Assembly (NCBI GenBank): GCA_965644295.1
Contig: CBFFRP010000041.1
Location: 186,001-250,000 of the forward strand
Length of the DNA stretch: 64,000 bases
Reading direction: 5' to 3'
DNA from: Paraphysomonas bandaiensis
Taxonomy: Eukaryota; Chrysophyceae
Shown: one piece after another, positions 45,326-56,598 of the stretch
How the letters are laid out: each line of letters begins with the position of its first letter
Numbering within the stretch: position 1 is the stretch's first letter
Notes under the pieces: generated by a model
Seen by the model: the letters and a program-made list of their open reading frames with translations, nothing else
Told to the model about the DNA's origin: nothing
Databases searched by the model: none
Made by a program: the position numbers and the translations under genes

Positions 45326-46825
45326 ATGTTATTGTTGATTATGATCATTATGTGCTGGTCACAGATCAGTGCAACAGAGATCTCTTATATTCCTGATCAA
45401 ACACATCACTGGTGTTGCTCTGGTGGAAGTAACGGCGATGATCTTCCCTTAGGATACAAATTGTCGTTGGGTGATCGGTTTGGGAGGTCACTCTCTTATG
45501 TCGGAGATCTTAACGGAGATGGTATTAATGATATCGTAGTAGGCAGTTACCGTAAGTTTAATTGTTTTTATTTTCTCTGTAATTGTATGGTGGTGTGTGT
45601 AGGTGATGGAGATGGTGGTAAGCGTGCTGGGGCCTTGTATGTACTACTTATGGAAACTAATAGTTCTGTACGATATACCCAGAAGATCAGTGCTCTCTAT
45701 GGAGGATTAAAAAACTACTTTATTCTGAAGGATGAGGATATGTTTGGGCAGTCTGTTTGTGGCATTGGGGATTTAAATGGAGATGGTACGGGTGATATTG
45801 CGGTGGGCGCTGCAGGCCATGTGTACATTTTGCTCTTAAACAGCAATGGGACCATTTTCAGAGCTACCCGCGTCAGTAGTTTCTACGAAGGGTTTGGTAT
45901 GAGTGTGAATGATGCTGGTGACCTTGACGGCGATGGGTTCGGAGATTTAGTTGTAAGTTCTAATGAGGCCATGCACGTTTTCTATATGACTGGTGATGGG
46001 ACGTTCAAAAGTGAACAAATTCTCAATAAAAGTACTTTTTTCGACACTGAAAGAGATATTATGTTCAGCGGTATTACAGCTACTCTTCGGCCTAATTTAT
46101 CCTCTCTACTGTTGATAGTTGGCTGGGTTTATACTGACATGCAGGGTACTGTCTACTTAACAGCCATTCATATTGACTCGCCTTCGCTCATTGTAAGGAA
46201 TATTTCCTCCGTATTTTGCAATTCTAGTGGTGGGGTGAGCGATATAGTTAGTGTGGGAAGCGTGGGAGAAGATGGCTTGCCGGGAGTTCTCGTAGCGATG
46301 ACTAGTGGGTCCATTGCTCTTGCTCTCCTGACGGAACAGTTAACAGCTCTGAAGGACACAGTTTTCCTACCACCCGGAGTCAGCACATGCAAGGCTTTTT
46401 CTGTTACTGAAAAATTGACTGGGGATCATGATAGAAGGTCACTCCTTTGTGGTGTGGGAGGGAGGCCTGGTACAGTGGTTATAATACCGATAAACCTCTC
46501 TGTTCCTTTAACATATCAGCCGTCATCTTTCCCTACATCTTTGTCCAGTCTTCCCGATCCATCACATATGCCCGCATCCAAACATAGCTTTGTTTTAGAC
46601 ATAGATACTCAAGATTTTCTCTTAGGGTTGCTCCTGGTTGTCGTTATTTGCTGCAGTTTAGCGATGGCTTCATATCTCAAAGTTGAGGGGGGAAAGGAAA
46701 GAAAGGATACAGACACACACACGACAAGCTGTAACGACGATATTGGAAGTTGTGGAATGGAAAGTCTTGACCTTGGGGACGAATTTGAAGATATTCCTTT
46801 GTCATCACCGCCATTGAACGAGTAG
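45326..46825 (+). CDS. FG-GAP repeat single-pass membrane protein (integrin-alpha-like propeller)
   Basis: Exons 45326-45551 and 45603-46825 with a 51-nt in-frame intron; 482 aa. Signal peptide MLLLIMIIMCWSQISA. At least three FG-GAP/calcium loops are clear: GDRFGRSLSYVGDLNGDGIN, MFGQSVCGIGDLNGDGTGDI and GMSVNDAGDLDGDGFGDLVV. Several N-glycosylation sites (NSS, NGT, NKS, NLS). A C-terminal membrane helix, FLLGLLLVVVICCSLAMASY, is followed by a 50-residue acidic tail ending DIPLSSPPLNE. The propeller is shorter than in metazoan integrin alpha, with no thigh or calf domains seen. A cell-surface adhesion or receptor role is inferred from architecture only. Confidence 0.82.
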   Translation: MLLLIMIIMCWSQISATEISYIPDQTHHWCCSGGSNGDDLPLGYKLSLGDRFGRSLSYVGDLNGDGINDIVVGSYRKFNCFYFLCNCMVVCVGDGDGGKRAGALYVLLMETNSSVRYTQKISALYGGLKNYFILKDEDMFGQSVCGIGDLNGDGTGDIAVGAAGHVYILLLNSNGTIFRATRVSSFYEGFGMSVNDAGDLDGDGFGDLVVSSNEAMHVFYMTGDGTFKSEQILNKSTFFDTERDIMFSGITATLRPNLSSLLLIVGWVYTDMQGTVYLTAIHIDSPSLIVRNISSVFCNSSGGVSDIVSVGSVGEDGLPGVLVAMTSGSIALALLTEQLTALKDTVFLPPGVSTCKAFSVTEKLTGDHDRRSLLCGVGGRPGTVVIIPINLSVPLTYQPSSFPTSLSSLPDPSHMPASKHSFVLDIDTQDFLLGLLLVVVICCSLAMASYLKVEGGKERKDTDTHTTSCNDDIGSCGMESLDLGDEFEDIPLSSPPLNE

Positions 46826-47501
46826 AAATGATTTCACAACGATAAGAGTAACTAATAATTGTCAATGTTGAGTTCCTACATTACTTGCATTAGAGAAAAC
46901 CAACGTAACATTGATATGTAAATTCCGCTGCTTATCTCATCTGGTTTCACTGTTAAAACTTGCGGTATTATTTTGTTGGTCTATTTAAAAGCATCAGAAT
47001 CCCTTTAGAACTTAGGATAGCTATTGCTAGAATATATACAAGAATCTTGACATTTGATATCACTGTTATTTGTTATATCAAACGAATTCGCCAACCCAGT
47101 GATAGAATTAACCACTATATACTAGTATTGTAGTGCTCTAGTAACTAGTAACAATGCAATCAGATACTACTATGCTAGCCCCATGACGCAGTCGCATTTT
47201 TATTTACTATGATGCTGTGGTTGCTTGCTTATCATCTAACCCACACTCTATCAATAATGGTAGGAAACGTCACTTCCATTCTATCATATACGCATGTCAC
47301 GATATCTGAAATATCACAATTCTACTCGGAAATATACAAATACTATAACGACATTGGATGACATGTGAGAACTACATTTATTACAAAAAGTTACATCATA
47401 AAATATTATATGCAATCAAAACAAAGCTAACACAAATACTACGTCCCCTAGCCACTATAGGGAGCAACGATTTCATAAATTTTTCGTACTAGAGAGTTTT
47501 A
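46826..47501. other. Intergenic, tail-to-tail, no gene seen
   Basis: AT-rich spacer between converging FG-GAP and DPH3 genes; no coding or repeat signal. Confidence 0.55.
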
Positions 47502-47723
47502 CTATTGTGCATCGATTTCTTTCGGGGTTGGAAGAGACTCAATGTCATAGATAACTCTAATGCGGAGGGTACAACTGGGGCACGTAGCAATGTCTTCTTC
47601 ATCTAACAAATCTTCTAGGTATATCGAGAACTTATCTCCACATGGGCATGGGTATGTGAACGTTTCTGTCTTCTCGTCAAAAGTCATATCCTCAATTTCG
47701 ACCTCCTCATAAATTCCTGCCAT
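47502..47723 (-). CDS. DPH3: Diphthamide biosynthesis protein 3 (CSL zinc finger)
   Basis: Small zinc/iron protein that donates electrons to DPH1-DPH2 in the first step of diphthamide synthesis on EF-2, and to Elongator (Kti11). 73 aa, single exon. The start [17 protein letters not shown] matches the family N-terminus. The CSL metal site [12 protein letters not shown] and [16 protein letters not shown] has all four cysteines. The frame is open upstream to 47804, but the ATG at 47723 fits the family. Head-to-head with the bromodomain gene. Confidence 0.95.
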   Translation of the reverse strand: MAGIYEEVEIEDMTFDEKTETFTYPCPCGDKFSIYLEDLLDEEDIATCPSCTLRIRVIYDIESLPTPKEIDAQ

Positions 47724-48348
47724 TGTGCAGATAATCTGACTCACTGGCTGCTTTACTTTCCTTCTAAACTCGCCGATAGAAATATATCGCAGTAAGAAGT
47801 TCACTGGTCTTTATTCTGCGTGTGTATGTTATATATTCTGTGAATGAGACATATACATGTATCCTCAGGCCGACTGACGATCAGACATATAGACGAAAAA
47901 ACTACATCCCTGCCCTCTATATGTATACAGTAGCTCAGTACATACCTTCCTCCTCATATGATTGAATTGAATGGCTGCAACACTCTGCTCCAATCAACTC
48001 TTCTGGATTTTTTTTCGCTTTTTCTTTATGGTATATGATCAGAATACAGTCTGAAATACGGCTGATTAAAAAATTAGCATTCAGTATACAGAGCTAAGGT
48101 ACAACAGTATACTGCTGTATAAATATCCCTATACGATTCTGCTATATGCTGTCTGTTGCGTATAGAGGTACTGTATGTATGTATATGTATGAGAGTAGAT
48201 AGAGCGAGTGCAGTGCAGCAGATGCACATACACTGCACTGCTGTGGACACATTCTACTCCCTTTAGTGTTAGAGTTAGAGAATAAGAGCAATAAACAAGC
48301 TCTCAAAGTGTTGCACATTTGCTCTTGTCACTGCAGGTACAAGGCGGC
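47724..48348. promoter_or_regulatory. Divergent spacer, DPH3 / bromodomain gene
   Basis: Contains CAACAGTATACTGCTGTATA, GGTACTGTATGTATG and CTGCACTGCTGTGG. A possible 5' UTR intron acceptor (CACTGCAG) lies 13 bp before the bromodomain ATG. Confidence 0.4.
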
Positions 48349-49173
48349 ATGTCGGATGGATGGAGTCAAGATATGCTGCGGGTGGTTAACAGGCTAATTG
48401 AAAGAAGAGACAGCGAACCTTTTAGAAAACCTGTTCCCTGGGAGGAGCTCGGTCTAGATGATTATCTCAGTGTTGTTAAAGTCCCTATGGATCTAGGAAC
48501 CATACAGAAGAGCTTGAAGCGCATGGAGTACCAGTGTAGAGAGGACTGTGTGCAGCATATCCGCCTAGTTTGGGCTAATGCAATGGCGTATAATGCGGTA
48601 CGTGCTTGTTGTATTTCTATAAACATCTGAGCTGTTGTAGCCTGGTAGCAAAGTGTATAACACAGCCAAATCACTGTCAGACTACTTCGAGGACATGCTG
48701 AAAGATAAATTCAGTGGAAAGTATAGGTGAGTGGGAGTGCATTTCTCTACAAACCCACAATGATATGTATAATAATCAGACCCCCTACCATTGGAGAGCT
48801 GACCGCTCTGATTGAGAACTGCTATAAGTAAGTGTGTACGCAAGTTTTAGTATCATGTTGTCACGACATTCTTCAGACTCACAAGCGAGGAACTGGGGCA
48901 GGTGATTGCTGTTTTAGAAAAAAAGTGTCCGCGGTGTTTATGTAAGGTAACACATACAGTACTTTTTCATTTCTGTATGTAAGTTTTTTATAGAAACCTG
49001 ATGACAACGAAGTAGTTCTTGATGTTGATCTCATATCCGTTGCTGCCTATCATGACATCACAGCCATGATACGGAAGATGTTGCCCTTTGCCGGAGAATC
49101 TACGAGTACAGTAAAAAAGAGAACATCAGACGCATCGGACCCTCCCTCCTCTGGCAAGAAGCGTAGGCAGTAA
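48349..49173 (+). CDS. Small BET-type protein: one bromodomain plus NET domain
   Basis: Exons 48349-48597, 48641-48726, 48780-48827, 48877-48946 and 48994-49173; 210 aa. The bromodomain binds acetyl-lysine on histones: FRKPVPWEELGLDDYLSVVK, VPMDLGTIQKSLK, and NAMAYNAPGSKVYNTAKSLS, with the conserved Asn in AYNA across intron 1. The NET domain follows: RPPTIGELTALIENCYK, LTSEELGQVIAVLEKK, EVVLDVDLISVAAYHDI. The end is basic (KKRTSD, SGKKRRQ). Plant GTE and yeast BDF proteins share this order but are larger. Possibly the minimal BET design. A 5' exon could add residues. Confidence 0.85.
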
Positions 49174-51890
49174 TGTCATTTAGTTCTCCAGTACATATGT
49201 TCAACCTTTCATAGAAACAACCGGTTCTGAAACATGGACTGTTGATCGCTGACTGACTGGTTGCCTGATTTTGTATCTCTGTCGGCTGTCTGCATTTATA
49301 TTGTTTTCTAAATTTCAATTGACTAGTAAATAAGCTAGTAAATAGTGTGTTTGTTTCGCCTTTGTGCTAATTTCGGAACTCTTTTTGTTTAAAATGCACA
49401 CAGTAGTGTGAATTGTAGATAAGGAGTAGCATCTGCGCACTCATCCGTGATACAGATATACTTTTCAAGATGCTGACTCTGTCGCTACTACGATAACTTT
49501 CTCTATTGTATAATTATTGGGAGGCACTTGTACTCAACCTCTAACACACTTTTTCTTAATGCTACGACAAATACAGAAAGGGCCAGGTAAAAATATAAGA
49601 CTCTCTACTCTCTCAAATATATGTCTTGAATCCGCCTTTCACAGACACAAGGAGTGTCTTCGGAAAATTCTAATTGACCCGACCCTACCACCTAGGAGTT
49701 CCGTCATTCTCAAGAAACTCTCCAGCAGAGCCTGGAGTACCTCACTTCCGTAGGAGCTATCACCGAGGCTGAAGTGGAAATCGTTTTTGGAATACAATAC
49801 AATTGCACCCTCAATTCGCGTGGACTATGAGCCATTGATAAAGTAGTTGTTACCCTCTTTCAACCTCTTTACGCTGCAGCCAAACAAATGCTTCAAGGTC
49901 GTAGTGGGCGTTATGCTGCCAAACCTAAGGGGACACATCAACTCCCCTAGACTGCGTCAGCGACGTGGCAACACACGATGTAACATACGAAGCAGAGAAT
50001 GGCAGAGTTCGCAGTTTTCCCCCAGATCGTGTCTAACATACGGCAACACACGATTTAAATCGAGCAACACCCAGCGGAAGCCGCGGGTTCTACGCTTTCT
50101 ACGTGTAAAGCGGAGACCTAACGCGCCCCTCCGGTCGCCTTCCTCTTCCAACACCCCGCCTCAGCAGAGACGCCACGAGGACAACTCTGTCAGCTACTCC
50201 TCTGCCCCAGGCCCAACTCGCAGTTGGAGTCATTCAAACACCGGGGACCCAACATACCCCCTCGCCCATGTATCTCAGGTAAAGAACACGACTCACTTAT
50301 ACAGAATCCTCCTCCATAAAGTCCTGAGGAGCCCTACCACAAGGACATCCCCGTGACTAATCCTTTTGTACCTCAAGGAAAACGTCCACAGAGAGCTTCT
50401 CCCCCACATACATGAACGAAAGTGGTTGAACCTTTGTGTGTTTGCGGCAACGCACAACCTGCTTCTGTAGCGTTACAATAGTAAGAATATGAGAATTATA
50501 TATTTTTGCTTGTGCTACAATATATTTATTATTATTTTAGCATAATTTGGCCATACATATTGTTCATGGTTGTCTCTCTTTAAAAATATATTTAATTAAT
50601 CATTAATTACTCTTCATAATCACATAACTCGTCTATTATTATAATATCGAAGGACTCCAAGTCATAAAGTCAGCAAATATCCGGTATATCAACATTCTGA
50701 TTATTGCTCACTGCCTTTGGTTTGAGCGACAGAGCAAAAGTAGTTGCACCTTGGTGCTTGATGTGACACGTACATGCAGCTTTCGTAGCGCAAAATAGTG
50801 GGATATCAGAGATAAGCACTAGTTAGTTAAATTGCAATGCTGCATTAGTTCTGACTCTTACATGCCTGTTGCTTATAATTAGACATTCATCCCCCTTATA
50901 ATATTGAACATTTCTGATAATTACCTGCAATGAAGAACGCTATTCTTGTTCAATATTAGAAGTCGTACTCTCTCTGTCAAGCTATTCACGAAATAGTAAA
51001 CTCCAAACTGTTAAACGTATGCTGTCCTCCTTGAACAACTAGAGACTGACGGAATATATTTTTCTTATGACTTGCGAGAGTACCTGTGTAAACGGACAAT
51101 AAACAAGATACCAGTGAAATGATCGTCATATCCACCCATTTTGGTCACAACACCAAAATTATTATTCGATTCCAAACTATAATAGATCGTCATATCTCTT
51201 TCGTATTTATTGCACACAAGGTGTTGGAATATTACCTCCTCGAAGCAAGCCAACAAGAAGTTGTCACTTTCTTGACAGCGTATGGCTTTTGCATTGCATA
51301 TCGTGAATATAGAGTGATTGCTGAGTTCTATATGAATATTCTCGTTAGCTGGTATTTTCCAAGTACAGCATAGTTTTATATTATTGTCATGAATACAATA
51401 AACAATAAAGAACATGTGTACTGTGATATACAGCTGTATTCGATAGAGACGTTTATACGACTTCATAGTTATCACGAGCCATATCTGGTGTTGTCAACCT
51501 CTCTACTCACTACTTACTACCGATTACCGATCGAGCTAATGTTTTCTTCTTAGCACCCAAAGTTTAATCATCAACACTGACATTTTTAGTGCTACTTCAA
51601 GGGTCGAGGAGCAGAACGGTATCTAAATCATCAAACTATAGTTCTGGTGTACCAGTAATCTCATAACATGAACGACTAACTGTTCAGAAGTTTTTGAATT
51701 ATAGTTTCGACAATACAAAATAAAAGCGTAATGCAGAGTATTAACGAAAGTTTTGCCAGGCAGCAAAAGAAATGTGACTGCATGCGTGATTAGAAATGCG
51801 TTAAAGGTCTGTACTGACTTCACAAACAAACTGCCACAAATTATCCCAAACGCAAATATTCTATCACTCCATAATATAGCAGTATACTGA
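49174..51890. other. Repeat-rich tail-to-tail spacer
   Basis: 49510-50360 is a GC-richer block of degraded coding-like sequence (SRAWSTSLP, RFLRVKRRPNAPLRSPSSS) resembling the block at 62000-62320, probably element-derived. 50430-50900 holds R1 fragments. 51065-51475 has open frames on both strands (minus strand: SDNFLLACFEEVIF) that I cannot assign; splicing attempts fail. Confidence 0.5.
50430..50900 (+). repeat. Dispersed repeat family R1, degenerate copy
   Basis: TGCGGCAACGCACAACCTGC and TTCTGTAGCGTTACAATAG, later TATCAACATTCTGATTATTG and GCACCTTGGTGCTTGATG, follow the order at 62370-63020. Confidence 0.55.
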
Positions 51891-54353
51891 TTACATCACT
51901 GTATACGCAGGTCCTCCACCACCCTCCGGAACAGTCCACCTGATGAACTGATCCGGTGTCTTGATTGAGCAACACTTACAGTGTACACAGTTCTGAGCAT
52001 TTATGATCAGGCTCCGAGTGTGGTTGTTCTCTTCAGTAGGCTCCGAGTACTCGTACACACCTGACAATATAGGTGGCGGTCAAATGACAGTATGTAGGCA
52101 ACACATAAAGGGAAAGAATGATATAGCCACACTAAATTAAGCAGTCACAATTTGCTCACCGGCGGGACAAAATCTCTGCTCAGGACCAGCGAATTCTTTT
52201 AAGGAGGTTTCTAGAGTCCAAAGACATAAATAAATGAAATTATATCTATACCCACTCACCCTTTGCGACCTGCGCTTTGTCCTCCTTCACCTTGAGATGG
52301 GCCGGTTGGTCGTGGTCATGAGATGTACCTACGATTCATTAGCAATAACCTCGATAACTTGAAACAATAACCCTGAGCAAATAACTTACCCGATCGCTGG
52401 AGATTTGTCAACAAGTCAAACGATAATTTTCCGTCTGGCTTCGGGTATGGGATCTCACTACAATCTTTAGCAGGCTTAGTCTGATCACAGTCTCTAGTGG
52501 TGTTCCTATAATATATATTATAAACTAAACAAGCATTTATAATCACGCATCTATACACTCATAAACAAATATATATCAAAATCTCGCAAATGCATTACAC
52601 ATGAGGCCTGAACTACTACATATAAAACAGATATTTATCATGGCAATACCCATCGCTGGAGAATAACACCCAGGCTGATGGACTAGTGATGTTAAGCCTT
52701 CAAATACTTACTTTAAGGTCCACGGTTCTTTGCCCCGGGTAATAAAGCTGGACAACGCCGTATGAACCATACCACCAGCTAGTCCCAAAGGTGAGTGAAA
52801 TGATGCGTGGGAGTTGCGGCAAACTTTCAGTTCGTCAGCAATCCAGGAGGAGTGCACGGCCTTCTCGTAATCCACAACCTCAACTCCTGTAATAAACACA
52901 AACACAATTAGATACAGAACAGAGTAAATTTATGTCTGCCCCACCTCCAGCAGATGCTTCCTCGCCATCCTTTGGAGCCACAGTGTCGAAAATGCTCTCT
53001 GCCGCTAACATGCCACTCTTCATGGCAGTATGCGTGCCCTTGATTTTCACAGAGTTCAAAAATCCAGCGGAGCAACCAATGAGAGCACCCCCTGAAATAC
53101 AATTAGCCAATATGTCCCTTAACGACATTATATTTTCTACCTGGGAATGTGAGCTTTGGAATCGCATGGTATCCACCCTCATTCAGACATCTTGCTCCAT
53201 ACGCAATACACTCTCCACCTTCTAGGTACTTGGCTACATCTTTGTGGTGCTTCCACCGCTGGAACTCCTTATACGGATTCAAGTAGGGGTTCTGGTAGTC
53301 GAGGCCAACAACCATGCCTAACAAAAATATACGGATCACTCAGACACACAAAACTGGCCAAAATACCTAGCTGGATTAGGTTGGGCTTCATGTGATAAAG
53401 GAACGTGCCCCCATAAGTGTTGCTGATTGGGGAATCGTGAAGAGGCCATCCCACGGTATGTTGGATAAGTCCAGGCGTTAAATTACTCTCAGGAACCTAT
53501 GTAACAAAATGGTTAAGCCATATCCGGAATTTTTCCAACCTACAGGGACTAATTCTACCAACATGTTTAAAAACGGCGGACCGCGACACATCTAGATCAA
53601 AGAACTGACCTGCCACACTTCCTTGATACCGAGACCATATGACTGTACATCTTTTCCATCTTGTAGATTAAATTTCTCGATAACATCAGTCGAGCACGAT
53701 CCTCTGCATCCTTCAGCGAAGAGAGTCTGTTTTGCTAAAAGTTCAACACCTCTCGTAAAAGTGCCTTTCAAAGACCCATCCTTGGCAATTCCCGCGTCCT
53801 TAGTAGCGATACCTCGAACACTGCCATCTTCAGCGTATAAAACTTCATCGGCAGCAAATCCGGGATAAATTTCAACCCCTAATTCTTCAGCTTGTTGGCC
53901 CAACCAACGAGTCAAGTTACTCAAGCTAATAATATAATTGCCATGATTATTCAACTCCGGAGGTAGAAACATATGAGGAACTTCAAGAGATCCACTCTCT
54001 GTAAGATACAAGAATTGATCTTTACCAGCAGGGGTTTCCAAAGGAGCGTCCATTTCCCTCCAATTAGGAAACAACTCGTCGAGTGCACGAGTCTCAAATA
54101 CATTCCCGGATAAGATGTGAGCTCCAACCTCCGCACCTTTCTCCACCACACATACATTGAGCTCAACACCTTTCTCATTTGCAATCTGCTTGAGACGGAT
54201 AGCAGCAGAGAGACCAGCTGGACCAGCCCCTACAGTGACCACATCATACTCCATAGCATCGCGAGGTTCCATCCCTGCGGAACAAAAAAATCGGCCAACG
54301 CGAGGCCGTTGAGTGCCAATTGAAGTCCAAGAGCGGCGCAAAAATCTATGCAT
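51891..54353 (-). CDS. ETFDH: Electron-transfer flavoprotein:ubiquinone oxidoreductase
   Basis: Inner mitochondrial membrane enzyme that passes electrons from ETF (fatty acid, amino acid and choline oxidation) to ubiquinone through FAD and a 4Fe-4S cluster. Nine exons: 54353-53610, 53496-53367, 53317-53141, 53091-52945, 52886-52712, 52505-52390, 52328-52260, 52210-52160 and 52060-51891; 592 aa. The N-terminus [20 protein letters not shown] is a mitochondrial presequence. The FAD site is [17 protein letters not shown]; then [56 protein letters not shown] and [13 protein letters not shown]. The C-terminal cluster cysteines are in FCPAGVYEY and [14 protein letters not shown]; the end is [12 protein letters not shown], as in the family. 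A TATG microsatellite lies 70 bp upstream. Head-to-head with the ASCH gene. Confidence 0.95.
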
Positions 54354-54424
54354 CTCTAGAAACAAACAGTCGAGACAACAATAACTAAACACAAACCAAA
54401 CACAGTCAGCACCGCAACAAGAAC

Positions 54425-54431
54425 ATACATA

Positions 54432-54463
<32 letters not shown>

Positions 54464-54489
54464 CATACATACATACATACATACATACA

Positions 54490-54521
<32 letters not shown>

Positions 54522-54771
54522 CATACATACATACATACATACATACATACATACATACATACATACATACATACATACATACATACATACATACATACAT
54601 ACATACATACATACATACATACATACATACATACACACATACATACATACATACGTACATACATACATACATACATACATACATACATACATACATACAT
54701 ACATACATACATACATACATACATACATACATACATACATACATACATACATACATACATACATACATACG
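54425..54771. repeat. (CATA)n/(TATG)n microsatellite, about 350 bp
   Basis: Tetranucleotide array just 5' of the ETF-QO start codon, with a few ATATAC breaks and single substitutions. On the ETF-QO sense strand it reads TATG, like the array before thioredoxin. Confidence 0.97.
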
Positions 54772-54977
54772 TATCTAGTATACAGGAGCAGTATATGCAT
54801 GTAGAACTAATCTATTATTACGGACGATGATCTTGTACCTCTTCAGCAGTGGTGTACAGAGTGAATCAGATGATGCAGGTGGAATGTTTCTACTTGTGGG
54901 TGTAGCTTTGTTGTAGTATTGTGCGTATTGTATGTTCTGTAGCGACACCCCTATCTTGAGAGTTAAGTGACAGCGAT

Positions 54978-55510
54978 ATGGGTGACTCTGCCGCTTCAGG
55001 TTATGTTATGGATCTTGCGGAGCGTTTAGCTGATCTTTGCGCTTGTTTTTTATAGACTTAATCGATACGAAATCACTGGATTTCCAGCAACTATATGCGC
55101 TAGAAGTGCAAGCTCCATTCAGTCAGAAGATCCTTCACAGAGCCAAAACCATTGAAACTCGGGCGTATCCTCTGCCAGACTACCTAATTCATGTACCAAT
55201 ACTTCTGCTCGAATCTGAACCTGGAATTGCATGTCATTCATCTTTGGAGAATAATATAATCACTGGAAGTAACTCATCGACTTGCAGAATAATTGGAACC
55301 GTTACTTTTTCAGAATCCAAGAAGTACAGTTCTTTTCAAGAGTGGGTCGACGAAAGGGATAGGCATTTAGTCCCTGAAAATTCTCATTATGACTGGACTG
55401 ATAACAGCGAAAAGTATGGATGGATTGTTGAAAATACCAGCGAAGAATGTTGTAACGCATCACTGAAGCTCACTCGTGTCTTCCGATCCATATTTCGGGT
55501 TTCAGACTAG
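54978..55510 (+). CDS. ASCH-domain (PUA-like) protein
   Basis: Exons 54978-54999 (22 nt, MGDSAAS) and 55056-55510; 158 aa. It starts MGDSAASDLIDTKSLDFQQL, then ALEVQAPFSQKILHRAKTIE and TRAYPLP (the ASCH GxKxxExR-type block), ILLLESEPG, CRIIGTVTFSESKKYSSFQE (beta strand with G-x-V) and SEKYGWIVENT. ASCH domains bind RNA and include hydrolases such as YqfB; the eukaryotic function is unclear. The same frame is open upstream of 55056 to an ATG at 55037, but the splice gives a better N-terminus. Confidence 0.75.
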
Positions 55511-55717
55511 GATATGCGTCAGATACGACGCAAAGTCTTCTGTAGCATTCACTAGTAGGTATATTGTGTTAAGGTAAATGTTTGGGTGTAGCGTTGTTTG
55601 CTATAAGTAGTACTTTTTTATTATTATAATAATTTAGTATTGATGACTGTATAGATTGAGAAAGTTAAGGCCAGGACAGTGAAATGGAACTTTGAAATGA
55701 GGATGTGGTGTTCTTGC

Positions 55718-56466
55718 CAGGGATAGGGAACAATATATTGATTGGTGGACTGGTGAAATATTCCATCAATAGTGTTTCTGCTAAAAGAGCTCACAATACT
55801 ATTGCAATATATTGCAATCAATATTATGATAGTCATATAAGAGAAGATTCTCAACTGTAGGGTGCAAAATGGATATAAATAACCGAGAAATTGATTACAA
55901 CATTACAAAGGATAATGAAGCTGATGTTGACTATGCGACTAAAAATCTTCAGTCAGCTCAAAAAATTAAGAAACGTACAGATCCACGAGTCATTAACGGT
56001 TGCCTGGCCCTGCTATGTACTTCCAATACATGGGAACGTCTGTTCAGCACAGCTAAACATATTATATCAGTGTTGCGCAAAAGTATCCATCCTACTTAAT
56101 ATACTGTTGTTTCTGAAAGCTATTGGACAGTTATTACCGGATAAAGCACTTTTCAATTAATTCTGTGAATGAACATGGTGATGTTGACGTCACCAATGAT
56201 GGCTCAGAGGGTGAGGACGAGGTGGATTTTTAGTAGTTATAAGCAGCAGTTGGTTTGGTTGTCATGTGATCTTAATGACTAATACTAAAAATGAAATCTA
56301 CGGATGTGTTTACCTACTGATTAGTCATACTAATATATTGCAATACATTGACAATATATTGCAATATATTGTAATTGTATTGTAGGACCGGTTTAAAAAA
56401 TCCATCAATACTATTGATGGAACGCTATCTAACAATAGTATTGCAATATATTGTTCCCTATCCCTG
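55718..56466. mobile_element. hAT-family DNA transposon, internally deleted
   Basis: Terminal inverted repeats CAGGGATAGGGAACAATATA (left) and its complement ending TTGTTCCCTATCCCTG (right). The flanking 8-bp target duplication GTTCTTGC is perfect (55710-55717 and 56467-56474), the hAT hallmark. Inside, 55869-56099 keeps the transposase C-terminal dimerisation region (NTWERLFSTAKHIISVLRKS). No DDE core remains, so it is non-autonomous. Inserted in the tail-to-tail spacer between the ASCH and carrier genes. Confidence 0.92.
55869..56099 (+). pseudogene. hAT transposase C-terminal fragment
   Basis: Frame MDINNREIDYNITKDN through RVINGCLALLCTSNTWERLF to RKSIHPT. Only the ERLFS dimerisation end of a hAT transposase survives; it cannot catalyse transposition. 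It may be translated from its own ATG. Confidence 0.7.
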
Positions 56467-56598
56467 GTTCTTGCAACACAATAAAGGCATCTTATATCTT
56501 CGAAAATCATTGGAGGTATTCAGGACATCTACGAAATTAATTAACATCCTTGTAATTACGGATTCAAAATATTTTCTGCGTAATGATACAATGCAGTG

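Noticed and set aside
51065-51475. Minus-strand open frame in the bromodomain/ETF-QO gap
   Set aside because: Open frames exist on both strands, no family match was recognised, and every GT-AG join tried led to a stop.
53592-54800. Single 402-residue frame with a MYVC-repeat N-terminus leading into ETF-QO
   Set aside because: The repeat part is microsatellite; the true protein starts at the Met at 54353 with a mitochondrial presequence, and exon 1 ends at a splice donor at 53610.
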